Shown here piece by piece: positions 45,390 through 53,853 of a DNA stretch of 64,000 nucleotides (position 1 is the stretch's first letter; every line of letters begins with the position of its first letter). The stretch lies in the NCBI RefSeq assembly GCF_040822085.1, contig NZ_CP162006.1:1550001-1614000 (forward strand), given 5' to 3'. Below the pieces are notes generated by a model. That model was not told the origin of the DNA, made no database searches, and worked only from the letters and a program-made list of their open reading frames with translations. The translations under genes were made by a program, and so were the position numbers. The stretch is from Rhodoferax sp. WC2427 (GTDB taxonomy: Bacteria > Pseudomonadota > Gammaproteobacteria > Burkholderiales > Burkholderiaceae_C).

Positions 45390-46610
45390 ATGGAAAGCTA
45401 TTACCTCGACTGGGCCAACCTGCTGCTGCGCTGGGTCCACGTCATCACCGCCATCGCCTGGATTGGCTCGTCGTTCTACTTCGTCTTTTTGGACAGCAGC
45501 CTGACACCACCGGTCGATGGCGATCTCAAGAAGCAGGGCGTGAGCGGCGAGCTGTGGGCCGTGCACGGCGGCGGCTTCTACCACCCGGTCAAGTTCGCCG
45601 GTGCGCCGCCGCAACTGCCCAAGCACCTGCACTGGTTTTACTGGGAAAGCTATTCCACCTGGCTGACCGGCTTCTCGCTGTTCACCGTCACCTACCTGTG
45701 GAATGCCAGCACCTATCTGGTCGACAAGTCGCTGATGAACTGGTCCAGCGGCGCGGCGGTAAGCGTGGCGCTGGCGTTTTTGGTGGTGTTCTGGATGGCC
45801 TACGACGGCATTTGCCAGATCTTTGGCAAGCGCAAGGGTGGTGATGCCATCGTGGGCGCGTTGGTGGCCGTGCTGGTGTGTGCGGCCTCGTGGCTGGCCT
45901 GCCACTGGTTTGCCGGGCGTGCGGCCTTTTTGCTGGTGGGCGCGATGATGGCCACCACCATGAGCGCCAACGTGTTCTTCTGGATCATCCCCGGCCAGCG
46001 TACCGTGGTGGCCGACATCAAGGCGGGCCGCCCCATCGACCCCATCCACGGCCAGCGCGGCAAGCAGCGCAGCGTGCACAACACCTACTTCACTCTGCCA
46101 GTGCTGTTTGCCATGCTCAGCAACCACTACAGCTTTACCTACACGCATCCGCAGAACTGGCTGGTGCTGGTGCTGATGATGCTGGCAGGCGCGGCCATAC
46201 GGCAGTTTTTTGTGCTGCGCCACGGCTATCTGCTGGGCCGCAACCGGCATCCCGTGGGCTACGCGCTGCTGGGCCTGGTGGTGATCGTGGGCGTGATCGT
46301 CTGGATGAAACCGCTGCCTGCTACAACTTCAGTAGCTACTCACGCTGATGGAATAAGCGCCAAGCCGGTTATTTCTTATGAAAAAGTGCAGGCGGTGATT
46401 GCCCAGCGCTGCTACCAATGCCACGGCGCGCAAGTGCAGATGAAGAACGTGCGGCTGGATTCACCCGCCGATCTGAAGCTGCATGCGCCCATGGTTTACC
46501 AGCAGGCGGTGGTCACCAAAATCATGCCCATGAACAACGCCACCGGCATTACCGAGGCCGAGCGGGCATTGATCGGCCAGTGGTTCGAGGGCGGCGCGCC
46601 GGTGCAATAG
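45390..46610 (+). CDS. puuD: urate hydroxylase PuuD with C-terminal cytochrome c domain
   Basis: 406 residues. About eight membrane helices (1-310; LLLRWVHVITAIAWIGSSFYFVFLD) as in PuuD/DUF989 proteins, then a cytochrome c domain with C-Y-Q-C-H (341-345) and MPMNN as likely Met ligand. It oxidises urate to 5-hydroxyisourate and passes electrons to the respiratory chain. The linker (about 310-331, ATTSVATHADGISAKPVIS) is encoded by an interspersed palindrome, in frame. Confidence 0.95.
   Translation: MESYYLDWANLLLRWVHVITAIAWIGSSFYFVFLDSSLTPPVDGDLKKQGVSGELWAVHGGGFYHPVKFAGAPPQLPKHLHWFYWESYSTWLTGFSLFTVTYLWNASTYLVDKSLMNWSSGAAVSVALAFLVVFWMAYDGICQIFGKRKGGDAIVGALVAVLVCAASWLACHWFAGRAAFLLVGAMMATTMSANVFFWIIPGQRTVVADIKAGRPIDPIHGQRGKQRSVHNTYFTLPVLFAMLSNHYSFTYTHPQNWLVLVLMMLAGAAIRQFFVLRHGYLLGRNRHPVGYALLGLVVIVGVIVWMKPLPATTSVATHADGISAKPVISYEKVQAVIAQRCYQCHGAQVQMKNVRLDSPADLKLHAPMVYQQAVVTKIMPMNNATGITEAERALIGQWFEGGAPVQ
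46316..46386 (-). repeat. palindromic interspersed element inside puuD
   Basis: Minus strand: TTTTCATAAGAAATAACCGG, CTTGGCGCTTATTCCATCAG, CGTGAGTAGCTACTGAAG, TTGTAGCAGG. It encodes the linker between the membrane and cytochrome domains. Confidence 0.85.
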
Positions 46611-46618
46611 CCCGGGAC

Positions 46619-46999
46619 TCAGGCCGCCTCAGGCACCGGCGTGAAGTGCAGGTGCATCAACTGCCAGTCGTCCGGCGTTTTGCGCCACAGTTCGCTGAAG
46701 AACACGCTGCTGTGCGGCGTGTCGTCAATCAAGGTCTGGCTTTGGCCCGAGACCACCGCGAACTCGCCGTGGTATTGCAGGGACAGGCTGGCATCCTGCT
46801 TGTAGGCCGTGTCAGGAAACCACATATCGGCCTGCACCGCACGCGAAATGCCGTGCAGTTGCTCCCATTTGGATTGCACGCCACTGGCATGCACCACGCA
46901 AAACGAGTCGGCCTGCACGCTGGCCATGAAGTCGGTATCACCGGCGAAAAATGCGGCATACCAGTCTTCGCGGGTGTTCAGTAAATTGATGTTGTCCAT
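46619..46999 (-). CDS. SnoaL/NTF2-like DUF4440-type protein
   Basis: 126 residues; alpha+beta cone fold pattern: TREDWYAAFFAGDTDFMASVQADSFCVVHASG, LQYHGEFAVVSGQSQTLI and ELWRKTPDDWQLMHLHFT. Such proteins may be enzymes or binding proteins; nothing here decides which. Monocistronic, convergent with puuD. Confidence 0.75.
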   Translation of the reverse strand: MDNINLLNTREDWYAAFFAGDTDFMASVQADSFCVVHASGVQSKWEQLHGISRAVQADMWFPDTAYKQDASLSLQYHGEFAVVSGQSQTLIDDTPHSSVFFSELWRKTPDDWQLMHLHFTPVPEAA

Positions 47000-47191
47000 A
47001 GCTTTTTTTTAGGTGGTTGGCCATTGGCACGGCACAGGCCGGACCGGCAGAATGCGAAACGGCACCAGGGCCGCGATGGGCTGATTATCCTGTGCTGTGC
47101 AAGCGCTTTGAAAATGGCGCGCGGAAAGCCTGTCAGGGGTCTTTGCACCATCCCCGTGCGGCCGTTGGGCCTCCCCTGCTACCATTCTTGG

Positions 47192-47932
47192 ATGTTAATG
47201 AAAACACCCGACGCTATTAATGCTGTTGCGCTGGCCGATGCCCGCGACGGCGAAGGCACGCCTGTGTCTGTCAAGATCCGCGAACGTCTGCTGGCCGCGC
47301 GCAAACGGTTCAACGCCAACGACAACATATCGGACTTCATCCAGCCCGGTGAGCTCGATCTTCTGCTCGACGAAGTGACCGACAAAATGCAGGGCGTGCT
47401 CAGCAGCATGGTGATCGACACCGACCGCGACCACAACACCAACAACACCGCACGCCGGGTGGCCAAGATGTACCTGAAAGAGGTGTTCCAGGGCCGCTAC
47501 GTGGCACCGCCCAACATCACCGAATTCCCCAACGCCGAGCACCTGAACGAGCTGATGATTGTCGGCCCCATCACCGTGCGCAGTGCCTGTTCGCACCACC
47601 TGTGCCCGGTCATCGGCATGATCTGGATCGGTGTACTGCCCAACGAGCACACCAATGTGATTGGTCTGTCCAAGTACGCGCGCCTGGCCGAATGGATCAT
47701 GGGCCGCCCGCAGATCCAGGAAGAGGCCGTGGTGCAACTGGCCGACCTGATCCAAGAAAAAACCCAGCCCGACGGCCTGGCCATCGTGATGGAGGCCAGC
47801 CACTACTGCATGGGCTGGCGCGGCGTGAAAGACATGGACAGCAAGATGATCAACTCGGTGATGCGCGGGGCCTTCCTGAAGGACCCGAACCTGCGCCGCG
47901 AATTTTTGTCCCTCATTCCCAGAAAGAGCTAA
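47192..47932 (+). CDS. folE: GTP cyclohydrolase I
   Basis: 246 residues from the ATG at 47192; an ATG two codons on (47198) has GGAT upstream and may be the true start. Zinc site and signature: VRSACSHHLCPVIGMIWIG, then VIGLSKYARL and MEASHYCMGWRGVKD. It makes dihydroneopterin triphosphate, the first step to folates, which also supply the antenna of many photolyases. Followed after 4 bp by a BLUF photoreceptor gene. Confidence 0.96.
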   Translation: MLMKTPDAINAVALADARDGEGTPVSVKIRERLLAARKRFNANDNISDFIQPGELDLLLDEVTDKMQGVLSSMVIDTDRDHNTNNTARRVAKMYLKEVFQGRYVAPPNITEFPNAEHLNELMIVGPITVRSACSHHLCPVIGMIWIGVLPNEHTNVIGLSKYARLAEWIMGRPQIQEEAVVQLADLIQEKTQPDGLAIVMEASHYCMGWRGVKDMDSKMINSVMRGAFLKDPNLRREFLSLIPRKS

Positions 47933-47936
47933 TCCC

Positions 47937-48359
47937 ATGCTTGTACGTTTGCTCTACGCCAGCCGCGCCCTGGACACCAGTCCCGGCGCCATCGAAGCCA
48001 TCCTGGCCCAGTCGCGCCAGTACAACCCGGCCTGCGGCATCACCGGCATCCTGTGCTACGGCGGCGGCATCTTTTTGCAAGCCATTGAGGGCGGGCGCAT
48101 GCCGGTCAATGAGCTGTACGGCCACATCCAGCGCGACACGCGGCACAAAGACGTGGCCTTGCTGCACTTTGAAGAAATCTCCGAGCGCCGCTTTGGCGGC
48201 TGGACCATGGGCCAGGTCAACATCCTCAAGCTCAACCAGTCCATTTTGCTGAAATACGCCGAAAAACCCGAACTGGACCCGTATGCGGTGTCAGGCAAGG
48301 TATCGCTGGCGCTGCTGGAAGAGTTGATGGCCACGGCCTCCATCGTCGGGCGCGTCTAG
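47937..48359 (+). CDS. BLUF-domain blue-light sensor
   Basis: 140 residues, BLUF domain plus a short helical tail. The photocycle residues are present: Tyr7 (LLYASRA), Asn30, Gln48 (FLQAIEG) and Trp89-x-Met91 (GGWTMG). It binds FAD non-covalently. There is no output domain, so it must act through a partner; the tail (about 95-140) has two predicted helices. Probably co-transcribed with folE. Short BLUF proteins of this kind often control biofilm or c-di-GMP through antirepressors, but the partner is not identifiable here. Confidence 0.95.
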   Translation: MLVRLLYASRALDTSPGAIEAILAQSRQYNPACGITGILCYGGGIFLQAIEGGRMPVNELYGHIQRDTRHKDVALLHFEEISERRFGGWTMGQVNILKLNQSILLKYAEKPELDPYAVSGKVSLALLEELMATASIVGRV

Positions 48360-48380
48360 CCGTCCCCACCGATCCATCCA

Positions 48381-48420
48381 ACCCGCAAGCCTTGAACGAC
48401 TTGCGGGTTTTTGTTTTTTT
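48381..48420 (+). terminator. terminator of folE-BLUF
   Basis: ACCCGCAAG/CTTGCGGGT, 9-bp stem and 10-nt loop, then a T-rich run up to two bases before the next ATG. Confidence 0.9.
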
Positions 48421-48422
48421 GC

Positions 48423-49304
48423 ATGTCCCTTTTTGCCCTGTGTCTGGTGCTGTTGGCGGGACTGATCCACGCCAGTTGGAACATTGCCGCCAAAAAAGCC
48501 GGGGGTGATGCGCGCTTTGCCGTGTTCTCCGGGCTGGTGGGGCTGGTCGCGTGGTCCCCGGTCGCTGTCTGGCTGGGTCTGGACGAAGTGCCGCGCTGGA
48601 ATGCCACCCAATGGGGCATGCTGGTCCTCAGCGCCTGCGTGCACGCCCTGTATTTTGTGGTGCTGCTGCGCGGCTACCGCAAGGCCGACCTCACCGTGGT
48701 CTACCCGCTGGCGCGCGGCCTGGGGCCGCTGCTGTCGTCCCTGGTGGCCGTGTTGCTGCTGGGCGAACGGCTCAGCGTCTGGGGGGCGCTGGGCCTGGCA
48801 GGCGTCGTGCTGGGCGTGTTTTTGATCGCCGGGGGCCCCGCCCTGTGGCGCGGCCCGCGTGACCCGGTGCACGCCGCCCGTTTGCGTGCAGGCTTGCGCT
48901 ATGGCGCGCTCACCGGCATGTGCATCGCCTGCTACACCGTGGCCGACGGCTATACGGTCAAGGTGCTGCTGGTCTCGCCCATCATGTTCGACTACGCCAG
49001 CAATGTCCTGCGCATGGGCCTGATGGGCTCCACGGTGCTGCGCGATCTGCCCGCGGCCCGGCTGCTGTGGCAGCAGCAATGGCGCTACGCGCTGGTGGTG
49101 GGCATCCTGAGCCCGGTGTCGTATGTGCTGGTGCTGTATGCCGTGCAAACCGCACCCCTGTCCCATGTGGCTCCGGCGCGCGAGGTGTCGATGCTGTTTG
49201 CCGCGCTGCTGGGCGGGCATTTGCTGGGCGAGGGGCAGCGTGGCATCCGGCTGCTGGGGGCGGGTTGCATTGCGCTGGGTGTGGTGGCGCTGGCGCTGGG
49301 TTAG
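48423..49304 (+). CDS. EamA/DMT-family transporter
   Basis: 293 residues with ten membrane helices in two homologous halves (LAGLIHASWNIAAKKAG; VVYPLARGLGPLLSS; and in the second half YVLVLYAVQTAPLSHVAPARE). Drug/metabolite transporter superfamily, direction usually export; substrate unknown. The ATG directly follows the terminator T run with no ribosome site, so either the mRNA is leaderless, or a downstream start or read-through is used. Confidence 0.88.
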   Translation: MSLFALCLVLLAGLIHASWNIAAKKAGGDARFAVFSGLVGLVAWSPVAVWLGLDEVPRWNATQWGMLVLSACVHALYFVVLLRGYRKADLTVVYPLARGLGPLLSSLVAVLLLGERLSVWGALGLAGVVLGVFLIAGGPALWRGPRDPVHAARLRAGLRYGALTGMCIACYTVADGYTVKVLLVSPIMFDYASNVLRMGLMGSTVLRDLPAARLLWQQQWRYALVVGILSPVSYVLVLYAVQTAPLSHVAPAREVSMLFAALLGGHLLGEGQRGIRLLGAGCIALGVVALALG

Positions 49305-49306
49305 CA

Positions 49307-50179
49307 ATGGCTTCTACCGAGCTCCTGGGCTGCGATTTTTCCAGCAGCCCCACCGCCCGCAAAAACATCGTGCTGGCCTGGGGCCGGGTGGCCAAGGGGC
49401 GCGTGGTCTTGCAGCGCCTGGAGCGGCTGTCTTCGCTGGCGGCATTTGCCGCGGTGCTGGCCCAGCCCCGGTCCTGGGTGGGGGCGTTCGATCTGCCCTT
49501 TGGTTTGCCGCGCGAATTGGTGGTGAGCCTGGGCTGGCCGCTGGAGTGGGCCGCCTGCATCCGCCACTTTGCCAGCCTGGAACGGGCGCAGATCCGCAGC
49601 CTGTTTGCCGCGTTTTGCGATGCCCGTCCGGTGGGGGGCAAATTTGCGCACCGCGCCTGCGATTTTTTGGCGGGCTCCAGCCCATCCATGAAATGGGTGA
49701 ATCCGCCAGTGGCCTACATGCTGCACGCGGGCGTGCCCCTGTTGCTGGACGCGGGGGTGGATTTCCCCGGCCTGCACGCCGGTGATCCGCAGCGGGTGGC
49801 CCTGGAAGCCTATCCCGGCCTGCTGGCGCGTGAGGTGCTGGATGGCTGGACTCCAGTGGCCCAGGGCACCGGGCGGCGTAGCTATAAAAGCGACGACAAG
49901 GCCAAGCAGACCCCGCAGCGGCTGGCGGCGCGGACCGACCTGGTCCACGCGCTGGAAGCGGGGCAGGGCGCTCACGGGCGGCTGCGCCTGGGCATGCCTT
50001 TGCAAATCACGGCGGCCCAACGTGCCCTGCTGCTGGCCGATGCCAGTGGAGACGCCCTGGATGCCGTGCTGTGCATGCTGCAAGCCGCGTGGGCCGGGCA
50101 GCAGCACGCCGCAGGTCTGCCGCGCTACGGGCTGCCCAGCCATGTCGATCCGCTGGAGGGCTGGATCGCTACCGTGTAA
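49307..50179 (+). CDS. DUF429 family protein
   Basis: 290 residues from the ATG at 49307, two bases after the transporter stop. LLGCDFSSSPTARKN near the start and AFDLPFGLPRELV, YPGLLAREVLD and DASGDALDAVLCMLQAAW match DUF429, a family with an RNase H-like nuclease fold of unknown function (acidic residues D9, D58 and D262 could bind metal). Probably co-transcribed with the transporter. Confidence 0.82.
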   Translation: MASTELLGCDFSSSPTARKNIVLAWGRVAKGRVVLQRLERLSSLAAFAAVLAQPRSWVGAFDLPFGLPRELVVSLGWPLEWAACIRHFASLERAQIRSLFAAFCDARPVGGKFAHRACDFLAGSSPSMKWVNPPVAYMLHAGVPLLLDAGVDFPGLHAGDPQRVALEAYPGLLAREVLDGWTPVAQGTGRRSYKSDDKAKQTPQRLAARTDLVHALEAGQGAHGRLRLGMPLQITAAQRALLLADASGDALDAVLCMLQAAWAGQQHAAGLPRYGLPSHVDPLEGWIATV

Positions 50180-50270
50180 TGCAGTATGTCGATTGCGTGC
50201 CTGCGCCGCTGTATAGTTGTAGGCGAATACTTACGATTTATTTCAGTGTTTTAGATATTGCGTACAATTT

Positions 50271-51065
50271 ATGTATTCTTTTGTTGGCAAGTATGGGTGC
50301 TTTCTGCTGGGACTGTTGCTGTGCCATGCAGTGCGGGCGGCCGACGACCGGCCAGAGTGCGGCAGACCATTGACCCTGGCCCTGCATGTGCATGGCGTGT
50401 TGTATTCGGCCGATCTGGATGCGGGCATTGACAAGGACTTTGCCGATGCACTGACCCAGCGCAGTGGCTGCAACATCCAGGTCAGCGTATTGCCGCGGGC
50501 ACGCATCTGGCAACTGATCGAGTCCGGCGCGCTGGACTTCAGCCTGTCGGGCATTGCGACCGAGGAGCGCAACACCTATGCGGCGTTTGCCTGGTATTTT
50601 TCGAACAAATACTACCTGCTGGTCAACAAAAGTGCCAACGTGCATGGGCTGTCTGACTTCGAAGAGCAGCCCGCCATGAAGCTGGGGGCCATCCGGGGTT
50701 TTCGTTACAGCACCACGGCCAACCGCATGGTCGACAAACTGGCGCAGGCGGGCCGCGTGAGTTATGCCTCGGGTCTGGATCCGCTGTACCAGGTGCTGGC
50801 CCTGGGGCGTATCCAGGGCATGGTCATCGAGCCCTTCGACATTGGCGATATCGAGTCCAAACGGATCAGCGACACCACGCAGATCATCGAATTCAACGAT
50901 CCACCGGTGCCGCACGGCCTCATCATTTCCAAAAAATCCATTTCGCCCGCCGAAATCACCAAGTGGCAGGCGGTGGTGCAGTCTTTGCGCAATGACGGCT
51001 CGGTGCTGCGGATCTTCGAAAAGTACTTTCCGCCCGCGCTGGCCCGCGAGATGGTGGTCTTTTGA
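50271..51065 (+). CDS. periplasmic substrate-binding protein coupled to a diguanylate cyclase
   Basis: 264 residues; signal peptide ending VRAAD, then a type-3 solute-binding fold: PLTLALHVHGVLYSADLDAGIDKDFADAL, LESGALDFSLSGIATEERNTYA-like segments and FEEQPAMKLGAIRGFRYSTTANRMVDKL. It lacks a transporter next to it. Its stop overlaps the TTG start of a CHASE-PAS-GGDEF gene, so it is likely a periplasmic sensor for the signalling protein. Ligand unknown; amino acid or small organic acid is typical for the family. Confidence 0.85.
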   Translation: MYSFVGKYGCFLLGLLLCHAVRAADDRPECGRPLTLALHVHGVLYSADLDAGIDKDFADALTQRSGCNIQVSVLPRARIWQLIESGALDFSLSGIATEERNTYAAFAWYFSNKYYLLVNKSANVHGLSDFEEQPAMKLGAIRGFRYSTTANRMVDKLAQAGRVSYASGLDPLYQVLALGRIQGMVIEPFDIGDIESKRISDTTQIIEFNDPPVPHGLIISKKSISPAEITKWQAVVQSLRNDGSVLRIFEKYFPPALAREMVVF

Positions 51066-53026
51066 GACTGAAACGCCCCGACAACTGGCTCCACCACCTC
51101 AGCGGAGCCTTGTTGGTCCTGGCGTTGTCGCTGGGCACCACCTGGTGGCTGTGGCAGTTTGAAACCCACAACGCCGAGCTCGACCAGCGTGCCCGGGCAG
51201 ATGCCAATGTGCAGGCCTTTGCCAGCCGAGTGGAGCAGCGCATGCGCGCCCAGGAACAAGTCATGCGGGGTGCCCAGGGGCTATTTTCGGTGGGCGCACC
51301 GGTGGGGCGCGAGGCCTTCAGCCGTTATGTAGAGGTCTTGCAGCTTGGAGCCGATGTGTCCGGGGTGGTGGCGCTGGGCTGGGTGCCGCTTGTCAGCGAG
51401 ACGGACCTGCCCGCGCATGTGGCAGAGATGCGCTCCCTGGTAGACGGCGGCTATGCCCTGGTCCCCGAGGGCGCACGTCCCCAGTATGCCCCGCTGGTAC
51501 AGCTGGAGCCGCCTTCGGAACCGCATCTGCACCCGCTGGGCCAGGACCTGCTGATGGATGCCGTGTACCGGGCAACCATGGAGCGGGCCCGCGACTCCGG
51601 GGCTGCCGCCATTACCAGCCGACTCAACCGCAGCCTGCAAAACGCCTCCGACAACCGGGTAGGGTTTGCCATGTTCATGCCGGTCTACCGCCCCGGATCG
51701 CTTACCGATACGGTGGACGCACGGCGTGCCAACCTGATGGGTTGGGTGGTGGCGCCGTGCCGCATGGATGTGTGGATGGCGGGCCTGCCCGGTGGGGAGA
51801 TCAGCGGTATGGGCGTGCGGATTTTTGACGGGATTGAAATCAGCAACCAGTCGCTGCTATTTGACTCCAATCCCAGCCCTTTACCCAAAACGCAGGCCTC
51901 GGCCGCCACCTTGGAGTATTTGCAGATGGCGGGCCGTACCTGGACCCTGGCCATCGTGGAGCAAGCGGATTCGGTCGCATCACCGGCCCACCACAAGGCG
52001 CAGCTGATTGCCCGCAACGGCGTGGTGCTGAGTTGTGTACTGGCCTTGTTGGCCTGGGTGCTGCTGAGCGACCGAGCGCGCACCGTCATCATGGCCACCC
52101 AGATGACCACCGAATTGCGCGAAAGCAAAGAACATTTTGAACTGATCTTTGACAGCAGCCCCGACGGCATGGTGATCACCCAGCAGGCCGATGGCCTGGT
52201 GGTGGACATCAACCGCGGCTTTACGGCCATGACGGGCTATGAGCGTGGCGATGTGGTCAGCATCTCGATAGCCGCTTTGCCCATCTGGAAGTCTGCCGAA
52301 GACCGCCGCCGCTACCGCAAGGAGCTGGCCCAGCACCAGTATTGCGAAAACCTGGAAGTGGCCCTGGTGACCAAGAACGGCCAGACCATCATCGGTATTT
52401 TGTCGGCGCAGCCCGCCACCTTCAAGGGCGTGGCCTGTTTTGTCGGGGTGGTGCGTGACATCACGGGCCGCAAAGCCATTGAAGACCGCATGGCCCATAT
52501 GGCCCAGCACGACTCCCTGACCGGGCTGCCCAACCGGGCGCTGTTTGACGACCGGCTCAAGCAAGCCATTGTCCAGGCCAACCGCAACCGGGGCCGGCTG
52601 GCCTTGCTGTATGTGGATCTGGACCATTTCAAACCGGTGAACGACACGCTAGGCCATGCGGTGGGCGACGTGCTGCTCAAAGCGGTGGCCCAACGCATGC
52701 ATGACTGCGTGCGCGCCTCGGACACCGTGGCCCGGATTGGCGGCGACGAGTTTGTGGTGTTGTTGTCTGCGGTGCACGATGGCACCGACGCGCTGGCGGT
52801 GGCCGAGAAAATCCGCCAAGCGCTGAACCAGAGCTTTGAGGTGGTGGCGGGCAAGATGGTGCACATTTCCTCCAGCACGGGCGTGGCCGTCTACCCCGAC
52901 CACGGACTGGATGAAATTGAGCTGTCTAAAAATGCCGATGCGGCGATGTACCGATCCAAACAGCAGGGCCGCGACCGGGTCGTGCTGTACGCACCGCTGG
53001 CGTCCGTGGACCCTAGCGTCGCCTAA
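51062..53026 (+). CDS. CHASE-PAS-GGDEF diguanylate cyclase
   Basis: 654 residues from a TTG that overlaps the stop of the binding-protein gene (TTGA). Membrane helix at about 12-32, periplasmic CHASE domain (about 55-275; GVVALGWVPLV, MFMPVYRPG), second helix at about 315-335, PAS (about 355-475; FELIFDSSPDGMVI, VVRDITGRKAIE) and GGDEF (about 490-650). GGDEF at 560-564 is intact and preceded by the RASD inhibitory site, so an active, product-inhibited cyclase is expected. It probably signals from periplasmic cues through the coupled binding protein. Confidence 0.94.
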   Translation: MRLKRPDNWLHHLSGALLVLALSLGTTWWLWQFETHNAELDQRARADANVQAFASRVEQRMRAQEQVMRGAQGLFSVGAPVGREAFSRYVEVLQLGADVSGVVALGWVPLVSETDLPAHVAEMRSLVDGGYALVPEGARPQYAPLVQLEPPSEPHLHPLGQDLLMDAVYRATMERARDSGAAAITSRLNRSLQNASDNRVGFAMFMPVYRPGSLTDTVDARRANLMGWVVAPCRMDVWMAGLPGGEISGMGVRIFDGIEISNQSLLFDSNPSPLPKTQASAATLEYLQMAGRTWTLAIVEQADSVASPAHHKAQLIARNGVVLSCVLALLAWVLLSDRARTVIMATQMTTELRESKEHFELIFDSSPDGMVITQQADGLVVDINRGFTAMTGYERGDVVSISIAALPIWKSAEDRRRYRKELAQHQYCENLEVALVTKNGQTIIGILSAQPATFKGVACFVGVVRDITGRKAIEDRMAHMAQHDSLTGLPNRALFDDRLKQAIVQANRNRGRLALLYVDLDHFKPVNDTLGHAVGDVLLKAVAQRMHDCVRASDTVARIGGDEFVVLLSAVHDGTDALAVAEKIRQALNQSFEVVAGKMVHISSSTGVAVYPDHGLDEIELSKNADAAMYRSKQQGRDRVVLYAPLASVDPSVA

Positions 53027-53850
53027 TTGCGTTGCTCAGCGGGGGAAATCACGGTTTCGTCGAGCTTGCGGGCCAACTCCGACACGGCCAGGGCGGCAGG
53101 GCAGCCAGGGATGTGGACCATGAGCAGTTGGCGGCGCATGACGGCATCGCGCACCGAGGGGTCGGCCGGGATATCGCCTACATGGATCAGGCGGATCGAA
53201 CGCCCGGTACCGTTGGTGACAAAGCGGTCCAGCACCTGCTGTAGCTGGGTGGTGATGGCGCGGCCATCGCCGGGGCGGGCGGTCTGGTTGATCACGATGC
53301 GCACGTGCTGGCGTTTTTGCTGGGTGGCCAGCACCTTGATGGCGGCATAGGCATCGGTCAGCGAAGTGGGTTCGGGCGTGGCTACCACCAGCACCTCAGA
53401 TGCCAACGACACCGAAAACAGCACCACGTCCGAAATGCCTGCGCCGGTATCCAGCAGCAGCACGTCAAAGCGTGGCATCAGGGTGCGCACCACCTGCAAA
53501 AACTCGTCACGCACCTCCGGGGTCAGGCGGGAGTACTCAACCATGCCCGAACCGGCCAACAGCACCGAGAACCCGCCGGGGGCCTTGACGATGGCCTCGT
53601 CCAGCATGGCTTTGCCGGTAAAGACGTCATGCAGCGTGATCTTGGGGTGCAGGTTCAGCACCACGTCCAGGTTGGCCAGGCCCAGATCGGCATCCAGCAC
53701 CAGGACGCGGTGGCCGCGTTTGGCCAGGGCTGCAGCCAGATTGGCCGACACAAAGGTTTTGCCGACACCGCCTTTGCCGCTGGTGATGGCAATCACCTTG
53801 GCACCGGAGCCGCTGAGGGGGAAAGGGGAATTCAGAATGTTGTTCATCAC
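53023..53850 (-). CDS. fleN: MinD/FleN-like flagellar number regulator
   Basis: 275 residues. Deviant Walker A SGKGGVGKTFVSANLA, VLDADLGLANLDVVL and LLLDTGAGISDVVL are those of the FleN/FlhG ParA-like ATPases that control flagellar number and, in Pseudomonas, work with FleQ and c-di-GMP. Usually in a flagellar operon with flhF and fliA; here it stands between two GGDEF genes. Its stop overlaps that of the convergent CHASE gene by 3 bp. Confidence 0.88.
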   Translation of the reverse strand: MMNNILNSPFPLSGSGAKVIAITSGKGGVGKTFVSANLAAALAKRGHRVLVLDADLGLANLDVVLNLHPKITLHDVFTGKAMLDEAIVKAPGGFSVLLAGSGMVEYSRLTPEVRDEFLQVVRTLMPRFDVLLLDTGAGISDVVLFSVSLASEVLVVATPEPTSLTDAYAAIKVLATQQKRQHVRIVINQTARPGDGRAITTQLQQVLDRFVTNGTGRSIRLIHVGDIPADPSVRDAVMRRQLLMVHIPGCPAALAVSELARKLDETVISPAEQRN

Positions 53851-53853
53851 GGC

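Noticed and set aside
49876..49895. AGCTATAAAAGC in the DUF429 gene as an element remnant
   Set aside because: It encodes a plausible DUF429 motif (GRRSYKSDDKAK), and no other part of the element is present.
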